Source: Actinomadura cremea | GTDB lineage: Bacteria > Actinomycetota > Actinomycetes > Streptosporangiales > Streptosporangiaceae | Reading direction: 5' to 3' | Length of the DNA: 64,000 bases | NCBI RefSeq assembly: GCF_014648495.1 | Contig: NZ_BMRF01000004.1 | Coordinates: 372,001-436,000 of the forward strand | Part shown: one piece after another, positions 14,933-22,729 of the stretch | Position numbering within the stretch: position 1 is the first letter of the stretch | How the letters are laid out: each line of letters starts with the position of its first letter | The notes under the pieces: generated by a model | The model's input: only the letters and a program-made list of their open reading frames with translations | What the model was told of the DNA's origin: nothing | Database searches by the model: none | Position numbers and translations under genes: made by a program

Positions 14933-16492
14933 TCACCCGACGGACGCCCTGGTCAACGCCTCGGCGACGGGCAGCGCCGCCGCCCGGTCGGCGGCCACGA
15001 GCCCGATCCGGGTACGCCGATCGAGGACGTCGCCCGCGTCCAGCGCCCCCTCGTGCCGGACGGCCCACGCCAGTTCGGCCCCCAGCACCGGCAGCCCCGC
15101 GACGACCGGCTCCAGCAGCGCGGGATCGTCCGCGCCGAGCGCCGCCAGCAGCGGGGCCTCCGCCCCGTACCGGCGGACGAGCCGCTGCGGCGCGTCCAGT
15201 CGCGACAGCCGGTCCGGGGACGCCGCCCCGACCAGCGGGATCCGCGCGGTGCGGCAGGGCCCGGCGGCGAGCCCGCGGCCCCGCACGGCGGCGTCCACGG
15301 CGTCCTCCGCCATCCGCCGGTAGGTCGTCAGCTTGCCGCCGACGACCGTCACGACCCCGTTCCGCGCGGTCAGCACCGCGTGCCGCCGCGACAGGTCGGC
15401 CGTCTCCCCGCCCGTGCCCGCGCCCGCGTCCAGCAGCGGACGCAGCCCCGCGAACGCGCCGACCACGTCCGACGGCCGCACCGGCACCTCCAGCGCCGCG
15501 CCCAGCACGTCCAGCAGGAACCCGACCTCGGCGGGCGTCGGCTCGGGCACGTCCGGGACCGGCCCGTCGGCCGGCTCGTCGGTCAGCCCCACGTAGACGC
15601 GCCCGTCCTCCTGCGGCAGCACCAGCAGGAACCGGCCGAACCCGCCCGGCACCGGGATCTGCATCCCCGCCCGTCCGGGCAGGACCTCCGGCCGCACCAC
15701 CAGATGCGTCCCGCGCGACGGCCGCAGCCGCACCCCGTCCACGAGGCCGCCCGCCCACACGCCGGTCGCGTTGATCACCGCGCGGGCCCGCACGGCGAAC
15801 TCCCGGCCGGTCTCCTCGTCCCGGACGAGCGCGCCGTCCCCCGCCAGCGCCACCGCACGGCACCGCGTCAGGATCCGGGCGCCGTGCGCGGCGGCCGTCC
15901 GCGCGATCGCGGTGACCAGCCGGGCGTCGTCGGCGAGGCGCCCGTCCCAGGACAGCAGCCCGCCGCGCAGCCCCAGCCGGCGCAGCGCGGGCGCGGCCCG
16001 CAGCGTCTCCACCGCCGACAGCCCGCGCGAGCGCGGCAGCGCGGCCCGCGGCGTCCGCGCGGCCATCCGCAGCGCGTCCCCCGCGTGCAGCCCCGCCCGG
16101 GTCACCAGCGCGTGCGAGCGGGGCACCAGCGGCGTCAGCGGCATGACGAACGGCTGCGCGGCCACCAGGTGCGGCGCCGTCCGCGTCAGCAGCACCCCGC
16201 GCTCGGCGGCGCTCTCGTGCGCCACGCCCACCTGCCCGGACGCCAGGTAGCGCAGCCCGCCGTGGATCAGCTTCGAACTCCACCGCGACGTCCCGAACGC
16301 CAGGTCGTGCGCGTCGATCGCGGCGACCGACAGCCCCCGCGACGCGGCGTCCAGCGCCGCCCCGGCGCCCGTGGCGCCGAGCCCCACGACCAGGACGTCC
16401 ACGACCTCGCCGGGCAGCGCCGCGAGCTCGCGGGCGCGCCGCGCCCGGTTCAGCGACGACCGTCCGGGTGCGGTGATCGGTCCGTCGTTCAT
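14933..16492 (-). CDS. glpD: Aerobic glycerol-3-phosphate dehydrogenase/oxidase
   Basis: FAD-dependent oxidation of sn-glycerol 3-phosphate to dihydroxyacetone phosphate, feeding electrons to quinone at the membrane face. The 519 residues match GlpD. The dinucleotide motif VVGLGATGAGAALDAASRG is at about 34-52, with FGTSRWSSKLIHGGLRYL (substrate and FAD contacts) and the C-terminal GGKLTTYRRMAEDAVDAA. It starts at ATG 16492. The next gene upstream is tetR on the same strand after 118 bp. With the AGPS-like and diacylglycerol-kinase-like genes it forms a glycerophosphate-centred locus. Confidence 0.93.
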   Translation of the reverse strand: MNDGPITAPGRSSLNRARRARELAALPGEVVDVLVVGLGATGAGAALDAASRGLSVAAIDAHDLAFGTSRWSSKLIHGGLRYLASGQVGVAHESAAERGVLLTRTAPHLVAAQPFVMPLTPLVPRSHALVTRAGLHAGDALRMAARTPRAALPRSRGLSAVETLRAAPALRRLGLRGGLLSWDGRLADDARLVTAIARTAAAHGARILTRCRAVALAGDGALVRDEETGREFAVRARAVINATGVWAGGLVDGVRLRPSRGTHLVVRPEVLPGRAGMQIPVPGGFGRFLLVLPQEDGRVYVGLTDEPADGPVPDVPEPTPAEVGFLLDVLGAALEVPVRPSDVVGAFAGLRPLLDAGAGTGGETADLSRRHAVLTARNGVVTVVGGKLTTYRRMAEDAVDAAVRGRGLAAGPCRTARIPLVGAASPDRLSRLDAPQRLVRRYGAEAPLLAALGADDPALLEPVVAGLPVLGAELAWAVRHEGALDAGDVLDRRTRIGLVAADRAAALPVAEALTRASVG

Positions 16493-16610
16493 GGTGTGCG
16501 CCCTTCGTCGGCGTGCGGTGCGGGCCCGCGCCGCCGGGTCCCGACGGCGGCTCGGGCGTGCGCCCTGTCCGGTGTGCGGTGCGGGACGGTCGCCTCGGGG
16601 ACGGCTCCGG

Positions 16611-17219
16611 TCACGGGGCGAGGAGCCTGTCGAGGGCGTCGCGCAGTTCGGCGTCGAACGCGGCGGTGGCGAGCTCGGGATCGTCCTCGTCGATCACGGT
16701 TCGTCCCGACAGCCCGTAGGACTGGACGACCAGCAGCAGCGCGCGCGCCTGCCGTGCGGGATGCCCGGCGCGGATCGTCCCGTCGCGGTGCCCGTCGGCG
16801 ATCGCCTCCTCGAACAGCTCCAGGAACGCCCGCTGGCTGGCGCCGAGGCGGTCGAGGACGTACGGGAGCAGCAGTTCGGGGTCCACATCGACGATCTTGC
16901 GCAGCAGCGGGTGCCCGCGGAACGCGCGGACGCCCTCGACCAGGCCGTCCACCAGCCGGTCCCGGACCGGACGGCCGTCGTCCGGCCGCTGCACGGCGGC
17001 GCCGATCCGCACCCACTCGCGGGTCATCAGGTCGGCGACGATCGTCCGGACGTCCGGCCAGCGGCGGTACAGCGTCATCCGCGAGACGCCGGCGCGGCGG
17101 GCGATGTCGGTCAGCGTGGTCCGGCGCACCCCGACGGCGAGCACGCAGTCGCGGGCGGCGTCCAGGACGGTGTCGTCGGCGGTCCGGGCGCCGGTTCCAT
17201 TGTGACGATTCGACGTCAT
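16611..17219 (-). CDS. TetR-family transcriptional regulator
   Basis: A 202-residue regulator. The TetR helix-turn-helix spans about 16-62 (DAARDCVLAVGVRRTTL, then RRAGVSRMTLYRRWPDV), followed by an alpha-helical ligand domain with an Arg/Asp-rich middle. It is divergent from the AGPS-like gene; about 43 bp separate the start codons, so it almost certainly regulates that gene, and glpD lies downstream on its own strand. The ligand is unknown; lipids or acyl-CoA are common for the family. Confidence 0.9.
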   Translation of the reverse strand: MTSNRHNGTGARTADDTVLDAARDCVLAVGVRRTTLTDIARRAGVSRMTLYRRWPDVRTIVADLMTREWVRIGAAVQRPDDGRPVRDRLVDGLVEGVRAFRGHPLLRKIVDVDPELLLPYVLDRLGASQRAFLELFEEAIADGHRDGTIRAGHPARQARALLLVVQSYGLSGRTVIDEDDPELATAAFDAELRDALDRLLAP

Positions 17220-17227
17220 GTGTCACA
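17201..17227. promoter_or_regulatory. Candidate TetR operator
   Basis: TGTGAC (17201-17206) and GTCACA (17222-17227) form an inverted repeat spanning the tetR start codon. A further GTGTAAGCACAC segment lies just beyond. Position between divergent starts supports an operator; the exact half-sites are a guess. Confidence 0.35.
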
Positions 17228-17262
17228 GTGTAAGCACACGGAACGACACGCCGGGAGGCAGG

Positions 17263-18861
17263 GTGGAGACGCGCGACATGCTGTGGAGCGGCTGGGGCGA
17301 TCCCGACCGGGCGGTGCCGCTGCCCGAACCCGTCGTGGGCCTGCTGCGCGACCTGCTCGGCGTCCGGACGGGCGACGCGCGGCCCGTCGACCTCGCGGGG
17401 ATCGCGCCCGCCGAGCCCCGGCTGGACGCGGCCGAACTGGGCGCGCTCGCCGAGGCGGTGGGCGGCGCCGGACACGTCCGGACGGACGCCGAGACGCGCG
17501 TCCGGCACACGCGCGGCAAGTCGACGCCCGACCTGATGCGTGTGCGCGCGGGCGAAACGTCCGCCGCGCCCGACGCGGTCGTCCTGCCGGGCGGGCACGA
17601 CGAGGTCCTCGCGGTCCTGCGGGTGTGCGCGGCCCACCGGATCCCGGTCGTCCCGTTCGGCGGCGGCACGTCGGTCGTCGGCGGTCTCGCGCCGGAGGGC
17701 GTCGACCGGTTCGTCGCCCTCGACCTGCGCCGGATGGACGCGCTCGTCTCGATCGACCACGCGTCGCGCACGGCCGTCCTGCAGCCCGGCCTCCGCGCCC
17801 CGGACGCGGAGGCGCTGCTCGCCGAACACGGGTACACGCTCGGACACTTCCCCCAGTCGTACGAATGGGCGACGATCGGCGGCTTCGCCGCCGCGCGCTC
17901 CAGCGGGCAGGCGTCCGCCGGGTACGGCCGGTTCGACGACATGGTGGTCGGGCTGACCGCGGCCACCCCCGAGGGCTCCCTCGACCTCGGCCGCGCGCCG
18001 AAGTCCGCCGCCGGGCCCGACCTGCGCCAGCTCGTCCTCGGCTCCGAGGGCGCGTTCGGCGTGATCACCTCGGTGACCGTGCGGATCCATCCGATCCCGC
18101 CGGAACGCGCCTACGAGGGATGGCGGTTCGCGTCCTTCGCCGAGGGCGCCGCCGCCCTCCGGCGCCTCGCCCAGGACGGCCCGCTCCCGACCGTCCTGCG
18201 GCTCTCCGACGAGACCGAGACCATGATCGGCCTCGCCGACCCGGCCGCCCTCGGGTCCGGCTCCGGCGCCGCCGGCTGCCTCGCCGTCCTCGGCTTCGAG
18301 GGCACCGCCGCGCGGATCGCCGACCGGCGCGCCCGCGCCGCCGAGACGCTGCGCGACGCGGGCGGCGAACCGCTCGGCGCCGAACCCGGCGAGAAGTGGG
18401 AGCACGGCCGCTTCAACGCCCCCTACCTGCGCGACTCCCTGCTGGACGTCGGCGCGTTCGTCGAGACGCTGGAGACCGCCGGGTTCTGGTCGCGGATCCC
18501 CGACCTGTACGAGGCCGTCCGGCTCGCCCTCATCGGCACCCTGTCCGGCTCCGGCACGCCGCCCCTCGTGATGTGCCACATCTCGCACGTGTACCAGTCG
18601 GGCGCCTCCCTCTACTTCACGGTCGTCTCAGCGCAGGGCGAGGACCCGCTCGCGCACTGGGAGAAGGCCAAGCGCGCCGCCTGCGACGCGATCATCGACG
18701 CGGGCGGCACGATCAGCCACCACCACGGCGTCGGCACCGACCACCGCGACTGGTACGAACGCGAGACCGGCCCCCTCGGGACCGCCGTCCTGCACGCCGT
18801 CAAGGACCGCCTCGACCCGGCCGGGATCCTCAACCCCGGCGTCCTCGTGCGGGGAGAGTGA
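17263..18861 (+). CDS. FAD-binding oxidoreductase, alkyl-DHAP synthase-like
   Basis: A 532-residue flavoprotein of the VAO/PCMH type. The FAD-binding loop VVPFGGGTSVVGG and the second FAD contact ATIGGFAAARSSGQ are clear. The C-terminal SHHHGVGTDHRDWY matches the His-rich active-site motif of alkyldihydroxyacetonephosphate synthase (AGPS), as does PPERAYEGWRFASF. AGPS swaps the acyl group of acyl-DHAP for a fatty alcohol in ether-lipid synthesis. DHAP from GlpD next door would feed such a reaction (inference); D-lactate-type dehydrogenase activity is the alternative. I chose GTG 17263 because GGGAGG precedes it; ATG 17278 is also possible. Confidence 0.85.
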   Translation: METRDMLWSGWGDPDRAVPLPEPVVGLLRDLLGVRTGDARPVDLAGIAPAEPRLDAAELGALAEAVGGAGHVRTDAETRVRHTRGKSTPDLMRVRAGETSAAPDAVVLPGGHDEVLAVLRVCAAHRIPVVPFGGGTSVVGGLAPEGVDRFVALDLRRMDALVSIDHASRTAVLQPGLRAPDAEALLAEHGYTLGHFPQSYEWATIGGFAAARSSGQASAGYGRFDDMVVGLTAATPEGSLDLGRAPKSAAGPDLRQLVLGSEGAFGVITSVTVRIHPIPPERAYEGWRFASFAEGAAALRRLAQDGPLPTVLRLSDETETMIGLADPAALGSGSGAAGCLAVLGFEGTAARIADRRARAAETLRDAGGEPLGAEPGEKWEHGRFNAPYLRDSLLDVGAFVETLETAGFWSRIPDLYEAVRLALIGTLSGSGTPPLVMCHISHVYQSGASLYFTVVSAQGEDPLAHWEKAKRAACDAIIDAGGTISHHHGVGTDHRDWYERETGPLGTAVLHAVKDRLDPAGILNPGVLVRGE

Positions 18862-18863
18862 CC

Positions 18864-19766
18864 GTGCCGCGCGCGTTCACCGCGATCGTCAACCCCGCCG
18901 CGGGCGGCTCGGCGTCCGCCGCCTCGCTCGTCCCGCTCGCCCGCGCCCTCCGCGACGCCGGCGCCGACCTCGCCGTCGAGTACAGCCGCGGCCTCGACCA
19001 CGCCGCCGACCTCGCCCGCACCGCCGCCTCCGCCGGCCGCGTCGTCCTCGGCGTCGGCGGCGACGGCATGGTCGGCCGCGTCGGCGGCGCCCTCACCGGC
19101 ACCGACGCCGTGTTCGGCATCGTCCCCGCCGGGCGCGGCAACGACTTCGCCCGCCAGCTCGGCGTCCCCACCGAGCCCGCCCCCCTCGCCCGCCTCCTCC
19201 TGCACGGCGAGCCGCGCGCCGTCGACGCCATCGAGGTCGCCGGCACCGCCGTCCTCGGCAGCGTCTACGCGGGCGTCGACGCCGTCGCCAACGCCAACGC
19301 CAACCGCTCCCGCCTCCTGCGCGGCTCCGCCGCCTACTACGCCGGAGCCCTGCGCGCCATCCTCGCCTGGCGCCCCGCCGACTACCGGGTCACCGTGGAC
19401 GGCGCCGAGCACCGGTTCCGCGGCTACAGCGTCGTCGCCGCGAACTCCGGCTACTACGGCTCCAACAAGCACATCGCCCCGGACGCCCGCGTGGACGACG
19501 GCCTCCTCGACGTCGTCCTCATCCACTCCGCCCCGAAACCGCTCTTCTTCGCCGTCATGCGCGAACTCGAGGCCGGGACGCACGTCCACCGTCCCCAGGT
19601 CGAGGTCCTGCGCGGCCGGGAGGTGCGCATCGAGCTCACCGGCCCGCCCGGCCGCACCCTGCCCTACGGCGCCGACGGCGAACTCCCCGGCGTCCTCCCC
19701 GTGACCGCCCGCGTCCTGCCGAGCGCGCTGCGTCTACTTGCACCACCCTTGGCGTCAGGCCGCTAG
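18864..19766 (+). CDS. Diacylglycerol/sphingosine kinase-like lipid kinase
   Basis: A 300-residue protein of the DAGK/YegS lipid-kinase family. It has the N-terminal TAIVNPAAGGSA nucleotide loop, the catalytic-domain signature GVGGDGMVGRVGGAL, PAGRGNDFARQLG, and a C-terminal acidic DDGLLDVVLIH. It starts at GTG 18864 with GGGGAG 7 nt upstream, 2 nt after the AGPS-like stop, so the pair is cotranscribed. Its last nine codons (APPLASGR and stop) lie inside a repeat found again at 20179. The kinase probably phosphorylates a diacylglycerol-like lipid. Confidence 0.9.
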   Translation: MPRAFTAIVNPAAGGSASAASLVPLARALRDAGADLAVEYSRGLDHAADLARTAASAGRVVLGVGGDGMVGRVGGALTGTDAVFGIVPAGRGNDFARQLGVPTEPAPLARLLLHGEPRAVDAIEVAGTAVLGSVYAGVDAVANANANRSRLLRGSAAYYAGALRAILAWRPADYRVTVDGAEHRFRGYSVVAANSGYYGSNKHIAPDARVDDGLLDVVLIHSAPKPLFFAVMRELEAGTHVHRPQVEVLRGREVRIELTGPPGRTLPYGADGELPGVLPVTARVLPSALRLLAPPLASGR

Positions 19767-19913
19767 GCGGCCTTCCTCCGGCGGGTGCTGCGTGCGATCG
19801 CTGCATCGCTCCGACTCGCCCAGGGGCTCGCTGCGCGATCAGGTTGTCGCTTCGCTCGAACCTGCCTTCGGACGCGATCGCAGGGGTCCAGGTGGGCGGG
19901 TGGCTGGGGTGAC
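19740..19913. repeat. Structured 3'-end repeat, copy 1
   Basis: A block of about 174 bp matching 20179-20350 at roughly 85% by eye. It begins GCACCACCCTTGGCG inside the lipid-kinase gene and provides that gene's last codons. GGCCGC-TAG-GCGGCC (19758-19772) is a 6-bp hairpin whose 3-nt loop is the stop codon. Further GCGATCGC-like and TTCGCTCGAAC segments can fold downstream. Between the two copies (19914-20178) I see no gene other than the short frame at 20104. Confidence 0.8.
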
Positions 19914-20103
19914 GGCTGAGGTTCAGTGCTGCTCTGAACTGCGCCGACGTGGAAAGATCCGAGATTTGGTGCGCGCGTTTGGGGCGATTTACGCGGGCGT
20001 TACGGCCATCCGGATAGCGTCGTATACGTCCCGCTAAGGGACCTTGGGGCCGTCTGCGGACGCATCATGAGAAGGCGATTCACTCGCCGTTCTGGGGGGA
20101 CTC

Positions 20104-20205
20104 ATGATTCCCGCGGACGCCCTCCACGTGGCAGCGCCGGCGTCCCTGGGGGTGGCGCCGGTGCTGCTGTGTTTGTTCGCACCACCCTTGGCGCCAGGCC
20201 GCTAG
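20104..20205 (+). CDS. Tiny hydrophobic peptide ending in the repeat tail
   Basis: An open frame of 33 codons with ATG at 20104 preceded by GGGGGGA. It encodes a mostly hydrophobic peptide (APVLLCLFAPPLAPGR at the end). The last residues, APPLAPGR and a TAG stop, come from repeat copy 2 and mirror the APPLASGR end of the lipid kinase. It may be a genuine small membrane peptide, or a trace of a gene whose 3' end carried the same repeat. No family is recognised. Confidence 0.35.
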   Translation: MIPADALHVAAPASLGVAPVLLCLFAPPLAPGR

Positions 20206-20350
20206 GCGGCCTTCCTTCGGCGGGTGCTGCGTGCGATCGCTGCATCGCTCCGACTCGCCCAGGGGCTCGCTGCGCGATCGAGTTCTCGCTTCGCTCGAAC
20301 TCGGCTTCGCTCACAATCGCAGGGGTCCCGGTGCGCTCTGGCTGGGGTGA
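20179..20350. repeat. Structured 3'-end repeat, copy 2
   Basis: Second copy of the element at 19740, of about 172 bp. It keeps the GGCCGC-TAG-GCGGCC hairpin (20197-20211) with TAG as its loop, and the conserved GTGCTGCGTGCGATCGCTGC core. The two copies differ most in the TTCGCTCGAA portion. It also contains an open frame (LRAIAASLRLAQGLAARSSS) that I regard as a translation of the repeat, not a gene. From 20351 to 20473 I see only the upstream region of the next gene. Confidence 0.8.
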
Positions 20351-20473
20351 GGGCTGGTGTTGGTGTCTTAGGGGCTTCGTCCGGCCTCGTGGGTGATTCG
20401 GGTCGGGGGCCGTGGACGGAGCGATGTCGCAATTAGACTCTCCGTGTCGCCCCCTTCCCCCCGGAGGTCTCCT

Positions 20474-22024
20474 GTGCGTGCTGAGGAATCGGCTGGTTCG
20501 AACGGCATGGCGGGGGGCGAGGGGAACTCGCGGACGTCCGAGGCCGGGGCCGGGTGGGAGTGCAGGACGCCGGGGACGTTCCACGAACTGCTGCCCGAGC
20601 GGATGCCCGACTTCTCGTGGCGGCGTCCCCGGGTGCTGTGGCGCTCGCGCAACGACGTGATCGCCAAGTGGTTCGGGGATCCGTCGGTCGTGATCCGGCG
20701 GCGCTGCGTCGCGGCGCTGCGGGAGCGGGGGACGCCCGCCGCGTTCACCGTGCACCGGTCGGCGCCCGAGTTCTCGTTCGTCCTGCTGGGCGACACCGGG
20801 GAGGGGGACCGCTCGCAGTACGCGGTCGTGCCGCCGATGCTGAACGCGGCCGGGGACGCCGACTTCATGGTCATCGCGAGCGACGTCGTCTACCCGGCGG
20901 GCGAGGCCGCCGACTACCCGGAGAGGTTCTTCCGGCCTTACAAGGACTTCGCGGGGCCGGTGTACGCGGTGCCGGGGAACCACGACTGGTACGACGGGCT
21001 CCGCGGGTTCCTCCACGTGTTCTGCGGGCTGGACATGGACTGCTCGCCGCCGAAGTGGGGCGGGCCGTTCGGGTGGCTCGCGGGGGCGCTGTGGCGCAAG
21101 GCCGGGGACGTCGACGCGCGCGCGCTGGCGGAGGCCCGGAGGACGTACCGGGGCGCGGCGGGCCAGCGGTCGGGGCAGCCGGGGCCGTACTGGGTGATCG
21201 ACACTCCGTCCCTGCGGATCGTGGGCGTCGACACGGGGATCGAGGGCGAGATCGACCGCGATCAGGGGGAGTGGCTGCGGGAGGTGTCCGGGGGGCCGAA
21301 GCCGAAGATCCTGATCACGGGCAAGCCCCTGTACGTGGACGACGAGCACCGTCCGTGCCCGATCGAGGGCGGCGGGACGGTCGACGGGATCGTCCGCGAT
21401 CCGGCGCACAACTACGTGGCCGCCATCGGGGGCGACATCCACAACTACCAGCGGTACCCGATGGTCCGAGAGGACGGACGTACGCTGCAGTACGTGGTGG
21501 CGGGCGGCGGGGGCGCGTTCATGCACGCGACCCACACCATCCCGCGGACGCGGTCCGTGGCGGAGAGCGAGTTCCGCTGCTACCCGCTGCGGGGGGACTC
21601 CCTGTCGCGGTACGGCAAGTTGTACGGGCGGTGGCTGCACCTGCCGAAGCTGTTCGACCTCACTCCTGAGGAGGCGACGGCGGCGGTGCGGCGGCGGCTC
21701 GGCATCGAGCCCGGCCGGGGGTACGAGGCGCGCGGGCCGTCGCTGCGGGCGCGGTTCGTCGCGTTCGCGCTGGGGGTGCCGCGCGGGGACAGGCGGCGGC
21801 GGGGGGCGTTGCGGCTGCCGGTCCGCAAGCTGCCGCAGCGGTTCCGGTCGGAGATGGCCGACTGGGACGAGCCGCCGTTCTTCAAGAGCTTCCTGCGGCT
21901 GGACGTCACCGGGGAGGAGCTGCGCATCCGCTGCCACGCGGCGACCGGATGCGGCTCCCACGAGGCGTTTCCGCCGGTCGAGGACGAGGTACGAATCTCC
22001 TTGAGCCCGGCGAATTCGTCGTGA
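20474..22024 (+). CDS. Calcineurin-like metallophosphoesterase
   Basis: About 516 residues. Metal-site motifs follow the calcineurin-like order: LLGDTGEGD with Asp107, IASDVVY with Asp137, GNHDWYD with Asn169/His170, and GGDIHNYQRY near 319-328. The second motif has SD instead of the usual GD. The C-terminal 150 residues contain an Arg-rich linker and a beta-type domain of unknown role. No signal peptide or membrane segment is evident, so it is probably cytoplasmic; the substrate is unknown. It starts at GTG 20474 with GGAGG 6 nt upstream. Confidence 0.87.
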   Translation: MRAEESAGSNGMAGGEGNSRTSEAGAGWECRTPGTFHELLPERMPDFSWRRPRVLWRSRNDVIAKWFGDPSVVIRRRCVAALRERGTPAAFTVHRSAPEFSFVLLGDTGEGDRSQYAVVPPMLNAAGDADFMVIASDVVYPAGEAADYPERFFRPYKDFAGPVYAVPGNHDWYDGLRGFLHVFCGLDMDCSPPKWGGPFGWLAGALWRKAGDVDARALAEARRTYRGAAGQRSGQPGPYWVIDTPSLRIVGVDTGIEGEIDRDQGEWLREVSGGPKPKILITGKPLYVDDEHRPCPIEGGGTVDGIVRDPAHNYVAAIGGDIHNYQRYPMVREDGRTLQYVVAGGGGAFMHATHTIPRTRSVAESEFRCYPLRGDSLSRYGKLYGRWLHLPKLFDLTPEEATAAVRRRLGIEPGRGYEARGPSLRARFVAFALGVPRGDRRRRGALRLPVRKLPQRFRSEMADWDEPPFFKSFLRLDVTGEELRIRCHAATGCGSHEAFPPVEDEVRISLSPANSS

Positions 22025-22132
22025 AACCGGGCGAACTTCGGCGATCTTGTCGCACGGTGCGTGCGCCGGGCGTTACAGTTCTTGATCACCTCACGGGTGA
22101 ACGGTGAGAACGCGTCCACAGGAGACACATAC

Positions 22133-22627
22133 ATGAGCTACCCCTCGCAGGGGCAGGGCCAGCACGCGCACCAGCAGGGCGGCTACGCGCCCGCCCCGGC
22201 GCCGCAGCAGGCGCCCGCGGCCACGGGCACCGGCGCCAACATGAAGCGGCGCAACCCGCTCGGCGCCTGGCTGGGCCTTCCCGTCATCACCTTCGGCATC
22301 TACGGCCTGGTGTGGTTCTTCAAGGTCCACTCCGAGCTGTACCGCTACGACCGGCGCGTCGGCGACTCCGCGCTCAACGCGCTGCTGTCGATGCTGTTCG
22401 GCGCCATCACCTTCGGCATCTGGCCGCTGGTCATGTGGGTCAAGCTCGGCGGCCGCATCGCCCAGGCGCAGCGCGCCGCGGGCCTGCCCGCGAGCTGCAG
22501 CGGCGGCCTCGGCTTCCTGCTCGGCATCATCGGCTTCGGGGTGCTGTACTACCAGATCCAGCTCAACAAGGTCGTCGACCGCTACGGCGGGACGCCGCCC
22601 GAGCAGCAGGTCTCGCTCGTCGCCTGA
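22133..22627 (+). CDS. DUF4234 small membrane protein
   Basis: A 164-residue protein. A Gln/Pro/Ala-rich cytoplasmic N-terminus (about 36 residues) is followed by three hydrophobic segments (about 46-62, 82-104 and 120-142). The repeated pattern of xLGxITFGIYxxxW and FGIWPLVMWVKLGGRI fits DUF4234. Function is unknown. It starts at ATG 22133 with GGAG 8 nt upstream, and a strong terminator follows, so it is a single-gene unit. Confidence 0.88.
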   Translation: MSYPSQGQGQHAHQQGGYAPAPAPQQAPAATGTGANMKRRNPLGAWLGLPVITFGIYGLVWFFKVHSELYRYDRRVGDSALNALLSMLFGAITFGIWPLVMWVKLGGRIAQAQRAAGLPASCSGGLGFLLGIIGFGVLYYQIQLNKVVDRYGGTPPEQQVSLVA

Positions 22628-22659
22628 CCCTCCGGGGGCTACGGCCCTGGCCCCCGTGC

Positions 22660-22702
22660 GACCCCTCCGCGTTCACCCGTCGCGGAGGGGTCTTCGGTTT
22701 CT
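22660..22702 (+). terminator. Rho-independent terminator of the DUF4234 gene
   Basis: A perfect 12-bp stem (GACCCCTCCGCG, 22660-22671, with its complement 22681-22692), a 9-nt loop, then TTCGGTTT. It begins 33 nt after the stop codon. Confidence 0.8.
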
Positions 22703-22729
22703 GTCGGTGGGCGCGGCCAGAATGGACGG

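Noticed and set aside
16371-19766. Very long open frame on the plus strand (over 1100 codons), and others like it at 41478-45593, 49967-53494 and 35228-38278
   Set aside because: They overlap well-supported genes in another frame or on the other strand and translate to Arg/Pro/Gly/Ala-rich sequence without domains, as expected for high-GC DNA. Only the 3' part of the first (from 18864) is a real gene.
20224-20436. 70-codon frame inside repeat copy 2
   Set aside because: Its first half is a direct translation of the structured repeat, and the equivalent frame in copy 1 is not preserved. I treat it as a by-product of the repeat.
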